Position numbers and translations under genes: made by a program. Below, piece by piece: positions 14,228-16,931 of a stretch of 16,931 nt of DNA. The DNA is taken from NCBI GenBank assembly GCA_030636765.1, contig DAOVWI010000036.1, positions 1 through 16,931 of the forward strand. The letters are read 5' to 3'. The stretch is from Gemmatimonadales bacterium. Its GTDB lineage: Bacteria; Gemmatimonadota; Gemmatimonadetes; Palauibacterales; Palauibacteraceae. Every line of letters starts with the position of its first letter. The stretch's first letter is position 1. The notes beneath the pieces were generated by a model that made no database searches, was not told where the DNA came from, and was given only the letters and a program-made list of their open reading frames with translations.

Positions 14228-14695
14228 TCAGCCCTGGCCCTCCACCTCGATCTCCGCGGTCCAGGACACCTCCACCGCCCCGCGCAGCGTGGCAGCGGTC
14301 GGACACTTCGCAGCGTGCCGCTCGAGCGCCCGTTCCACGACCTCGCGCGTACCCTTCGGTATCCGCAGCCGGTAATCGATCTCCACCCGCGTGAGCACGG
14401 GAAGGCCGTCCACGATCTCGTTGATGCCGGTAACCCGGGCCATGATCGCATCCGGGTCGAGCCTGATCTCGCGCACCTCCAGTGCGCCGTTGAGCGTCCC
14501 AAGCATTCACCCGCCGGTAAGGGCGACCATGTAGTCGACCGGCAGCGGCAGATCCGGACCCCCGAGCCGATAGTGATCCTTGATCGGCCCGTGCACGCCC
14601 ATGTCGAACTCGGCTCCGGTCTCGAGCCGGGCCCTTCGATGGACGCCCTCGATCTTCCAAACCTCGGCGTGGGAAGTGTAGAAGGGTTCCGTCAC
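14228..14695 (-). CDS. OsmC-like protein, predicted selenoprotein (TGA = Sec63)
   Basis: A single reading frame from GTG 14695 (GAGGAGAGG just upstream) to TGA 14228 is interrupted only by TGA at 14507-14509. Decoded as selenocysteine it gives 155 residues. The N-terminal half (TEPFYTSHAEVWKIEG, GPIKDHYRLGG, PDLPLPVDYMVALTGG) runs straight into U63-MLGTLNGALEVREI, matching the OsmC/Ohr pattern in which the peroxidatic Cys follows a short small-residue segment and heads the central helix. The second conserved thiol is Cys131 in HAAKCPTAATLRG. OsmC/Ohr proteins reduce organic or other hydroperoxides with this dithiol pair; here a Sec-Cys pair would do so. A SECIS-like hairpin follows the TGA. 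No other frame lesion is present. Standard gene finders would report two ORFs. A pseudogene or sequencing error is the alternative, but less likely given the exact position and hairpin. Confidence 0.85.
14471..14487 (-). promoter_or_regulatory. Predicted bacterial SECIS element (bSECIS) in the OsmC-like mRNA
   Basis: On the coding strand GCGCAC-TGGAG-GTGCGC forms a perfect 6-bp stem with a 5-nt loop (or a 7-bp stem with a U-G pair and a GGA loop). The loop begins 26 nt after the in-frame TGA. Bacterial SECIS hairpins lie within the coding region shortly after the UGA and need a guanine at the start of the apical loop for SelB binding; both conditions are met. CTC/GAG can pair below a four-base 5' bulge to extend the stem. 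Confidence 0.75.
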
Positions 14696-14756
14696 CTGAT
14701 CCTCTCCTCGATGCCTGCGAGTTTCAGCACGTCTGCCGGTGGGCGCGAGCGATGCC

Positions 14757-14762
14757 AAGATA
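14757..14762 (-). promoter_or_regulatory. Candidate -10 element for the OsmC-like gene
   Basis: TATCTT on the minus strand, about 61 bp before the GTG start and oriented toward it. No convincing -35 box is seen. Confidence 0.25.
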
Positions 14763-14874
14763 GAGTGCGCTCGGGAAGCCGCTCGTGCCAGAGCCCGGAG
14801 CGATCTACCTTCGAGGCTCCAGCTGGAGGTCCGCCGACCTCCCTCGCGATCCCCGCTACCGAGAGGTTGAGGCG

Positions 14875-16677
14875 ATGCGGTTGCTGACGGCAGTTCTCTC
14901 CCTGACGATCGCGGCACTGGCCACGGCCGCGTGTACGGGAGATGGGGAGGAACCGGACACGACGGTCTCGGTGCAGGACGATTCGGAGGCCCTTCAAGGC
15001 CTGGCCGAACGCTACTGGGAGTGGCACCTGGCGGCCCACCCGACGACAGCCACTCGGCTGGGCGACCGTCGATACGACGACCGGCTGGCCGACATCACTC
15101 CAGAGGGCCGGGACCGGGGTTACCGGACTCTAGAGGGCTTCCTGAGCGAACTGACGGCGATCGATCCCGACGCCCTCACGAGCCAGGACCGGATCACCTA
15201 CCTGGCGCTGGAAGAGGAGCTGCACGAACCGCTGGACCGCAGGATCTGCCGGGTGGCGGAGTGGAGCATCGATCACATGAACGGCCCCCAGGTCGGCTTC
15301 ATGAGCCTGGCGGAGCTTCAGCGTGTCGAGACGCCGGAGGACGGCCGCAAGATGGCGCGCCGGTGGCGAGCGATCGGCCCATACATCGATGCGTACGTCG
15401 AGAACCATCGACGGGGGCTTGAAGAAGGGCTCGTCGCCAGCCGCACGACCGTCGAGCACACGATCGAGCAGCTCGCAACGCAGCTGGACCAACCCGATGC
15501 CGAGTGGCCGCTGGCGAAGCCCGCGCGAGAGGGCCACGCCGGGTGGTCCGACGAAGATCGACAGGCGTTTCAGGCGGAGCTTCTGGCTGCGACCGCGGAG
15601 AGCATCCGTCCCTCCTTCCAGCGCTACCTGGCGTTCCTTCGGGATGAGGTGCTGCCGATCACCCGGATGGGAAATCGCGTAGGACTCCTGGGCCTGCCCG
15701 ACGGGGAGGAGTGTTACACGGTGCTTCGCCGAGCCTACACGACGCTCGGCCTGTCCGCGGAGGAGATCCACGAGATCGGCCTGCAGGAGAACGCGCGAAT
15801 CCGCGCCGAGATGGTGGCCCTCGGCGAGCGGGTGCTCGGCACCTCCGACATCCTCGAGATCCAGCTTCGGCTTCGCACGGACCCCGCCATGCACTTCGCG
15901 ACGAGCGAGGAGGTGAAGGCGAAGGCGGAGGAGGCGACCGAGCGATCTCGAGACGCGATTCCGTCGTGGTTCGGACGGCTTCCCGAGGCCCCGATCGTCG
16001 TCGATGAGATCCCTCTCTACGAGGCGCCGTTCACCACCATCGCGTACTACCGGCAGCCGGCGGTCGACGGCTCACGGCCGGGAACCTACTTCATCAATAC
16101 GTACGCGCCGGAAACCCGCCCCCGGTACGATGCGGAGGTGCTCGCCTTCCATGAAGGGATACCGGGACACCACCTCCAGATCGCGATAGCCCAGGAGCTC
16201 ACGGGAATCCCCGAGTTCCGCAAGCACCAGGGATCCACTGCGTTCGTCGAGGGATGGGCGCTCTACACCGAGCGGCTGGCGGACGAGATGCGTCTCTACT
16301 CGGGCGACCTGGACCGGCTGGGCGTGCTCTCCTTCGACGCGTGGCGTGCCAGCAGGTTGGTCGTGGACACCGGGATCCACGCGTTTGGCTGGACGCGCCA
16401 GCAGGCGATCGACTACATGCTGGAGAACACGCTGCTGGCGGAGAACAACGTCGCCAACGAGGTAGACCGGTACATCGTGTGGCCGGGGCAGGCGCTCGCA
16501 TACAAGCTCGGCCAGCGCGAGATGTTCCGGCTGCGGGACCAGGCGAAGGAGACCCTGGGCCCGTCCTTCGACATCCGGGAATTCCACGACCGCGTGCTCG
16601 AGAACGGTGCGGTGAGCCTGGCCGTGCTCGGCATCGTCATCGAGAACTGGCTGGCCGGGAGCACGGCCGGCCGGTAG
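14875..16677 (+). CDS. DUF885 family lipoprotein, metallopeptidase-like
   Basis: This 600-residue protein begins MRLLTAVLSLTIAALATAAC, a lipoprotein signal with acylated Cys20, followed by an acidic linker (TGDGEEPD), so it should be membrane-anchored and face the periplasm. The DUF885 body includes LAERYWEWHLAAHPTTATRLGD near the N-terminus, the zinc-ligand motif HEGIPGHH at 426-433 and EGWALYTERL at 459-468, which supplies the third metal ligand. The FINTYAPETRPRYDAEVLAFHE text just before the motif is typical of the family. DUF885 proteins are distant relatives of gluzincin carboxypeptidases, and peptide hydrolysis is the likely activity. The ATG at 14875 has GAGAGG eight bases upstream; an open frame 30 codons longer (from 14785) would bury the signal peptide. 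It is divergent from the OsmC-like gene by 179 bp. Confidence 0.92.
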   Translation: MRLLTAVLSLTIAALATAACTGDGEEPDTTVSVQDDSEALQGLAERYWEWHLAAHPTTATRLGDRRYDDRLADITPEGRDRGYRTLEGFLSELTAIDPDALTSQDRITYLALEEELHEPLDRRICRVAEWSIDHMNGPQVGFMSLAELQRVETPEDGRKMARRWRAIGPYIDAYVENHRRGLEEGLVASRTTVEHTIEQLATQLDQPDAEWPLAKPAREGHAGWSDEDRQAFQAELLAATAESIRPSFQRYLAFLRDEVLPITRMGNRVGLLGLPDGEECYTVLRRAYTTLGLSAEEIHEIGLQENARIRAEMVALGERVLGTSDILEIQLRLRTDPAMHFATSEEVKAKAEEATERSRDAIPSWFGRLPEAPIVVDEIPLYEAPFTTIAYYRQPAVDGSRPGTYFINTYAPETRPRYDAEVLAFHEGIPGHHLQIAIAQELTGIPEFRKHQGSTAFVEGWALYTERLADEMRLYSGDLDRLGVLSFDAWRASRLVVDTGIHAFGWTRQQAIDYMLENTLLAENNVANEVDRYIVWPGQALAYKLGQREMFRLRDQAKETLGPSFDIREFHDRVLENGAVSLAVLGIVIENWLAGSTAGR

Positions 16678-16691
16678 CACGGCAGGAGGGG

Positions 16692-16931
16692 TCAGTACAC
16701 CGTGTAGTACGATTGGGCGAGGGGATCGAGCACCCTTACCTCGATCACGTCGCCCTTTCGGACGAGGATCTCCTCGGTCACGTAGTTCTGATTGGATCCG
16801 ATCGGGTCCGCCACGATCCGGAGCCGCGTGCTCACGGCCAACGTTCCCCACACGCCGAAGTCGTGCCTGTTCCAGCTGGTCACGATGCCGAGGAACTGTT
16901 GGCCGCCGCCATACAGTGCGTACACGTTGAC
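16692..16931 (-). CDS. C-terminal fragment of an unknown protein (runs off window)
   Basis: Seventy-nine codons are open from the right window edge to a TGA at 16692. I do not recognise the protein. The text alternates hydrophobic and polar residues (FLGIVTSWNRHDFGVWGTLAVSTRLRIVADPIG, VTEEILVRKGDVIEVRVLDPL), suggesting a beta-rich domain, and it ends in SYYTVY. The aromatic C-terminus is mildly reminiscent of exported proteins, but no signal or domain can be judged without the rest. It converges on the DUF885 gene with a 14-bp gap and no obvious terminator between them. Confidence 0.6.
   Translation of the reverse strand, partial: VNVYALYGGGQQFLGIVTSWNRHDFGVWGTLAVSTRLRIVADPIGSNQNYVTEEILVRKGDVIEVRVLDPLAQSYYTVY

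Noticed and set aside
14228..14506. Stand-alone 92-residue protein starting at the ATG after the TGA
   Set aside because: It would lack the first half of the OsmC fold and the reactive residue, and no Shine-Dalgarno precedes that ATG.
14507..14917. Separate 136-residue minus-strand ORF ending at the TGA
   Set aside because: Its first 74 residues are arginine- and serine-rich non-family text upstream of a strong ribosome-binding site at the GTG 14695. Only the part from 14695 is OsmC-like, and it continues past the TGA in the same frame.

Overview
This is a GC-rich (about 65% by eye) bacterial chromosomal segment, fully packed with genes on both strands. There are no rRNA or tRNA genes, IS elements or CRISPR arrays that I can see. 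The mix is an ECF sigma factor with a zinc-finger anti-sigma factor, tandem DUF4097-type repeat proteins, secreted PDZ, DUF1579 and DUF885 proteins, and a lipoprotein. It suggests a free-living Gram-negative didermal heterotroph, and Gemmatimonadota-like lineages would fit. That placement is an inference from gene content only.

Layout. (1) 1-2600, minus strand: an HIT-family protein, a fused NuoE-NuoF-like diaphorase subunit, and the N-terminus of a formate-dehydrogenase-like alpha subunit that runs off the left edge. The three are tightly coupled, like an NAD-linked molybdo/tungsto-enzyme operon. (2) 2805-4950, minus strand: an ABC-2 type export system (ATPase, permease with ATGA overlap) followed by a small charged, repeat-bearing protein. 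(3) 5273-6674, plus strand: a LOG-family protein, then a secreted DUF1579 protein ending in a clear intrinsic terminator. (4) 6799-9040, minus strand: an exported two-PDZ protein with a His/Met/Pro repeat tail, and a YegS-type lipid kinase preceded by a tiny overlapping leader ORF. (5) 9252-12397, plus strand: an ECF sigma factor, a membrane anti-sigma factor and two successive DUF4097-type repeat proteins, which look like one regulatory and envelope operon. (6) 12424-14182: an exported cyclase/kynurenine-formamidase-like enzyme (minus) that almost abuts a divergent EamA transporter (plus). (7) 14228-14695, minus strand: an OsmC-like gene split in conventional translation by an in-frame TGA. 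(8) 14875-16677, plus strand: a DUF885 lipoprotein with a metallopeptidase-like motif, followed by the C-terminal end of an unknown minus-strand protein.

The standout is the OsmC-like gene. Its in-frame TGA falls exactly where the family has its reactive cysteine, the reading frame is open and family-like on both sides, and the mRNA just after the UGA can fold into a perfect 6-bp stem with a UGGAG loop starting 26 nt downstream. That is the geometry expected for a bacterial SECIS element, so I read it as one selenoprotein of 155 residues (Sec63, Cys131) rather than two ORFs or a pseudogene. The formate-dehydrogenase-like operon at the other end of the window is another enzyme class that often uses selenocysteine, although its catalytic residue lies outside the window.
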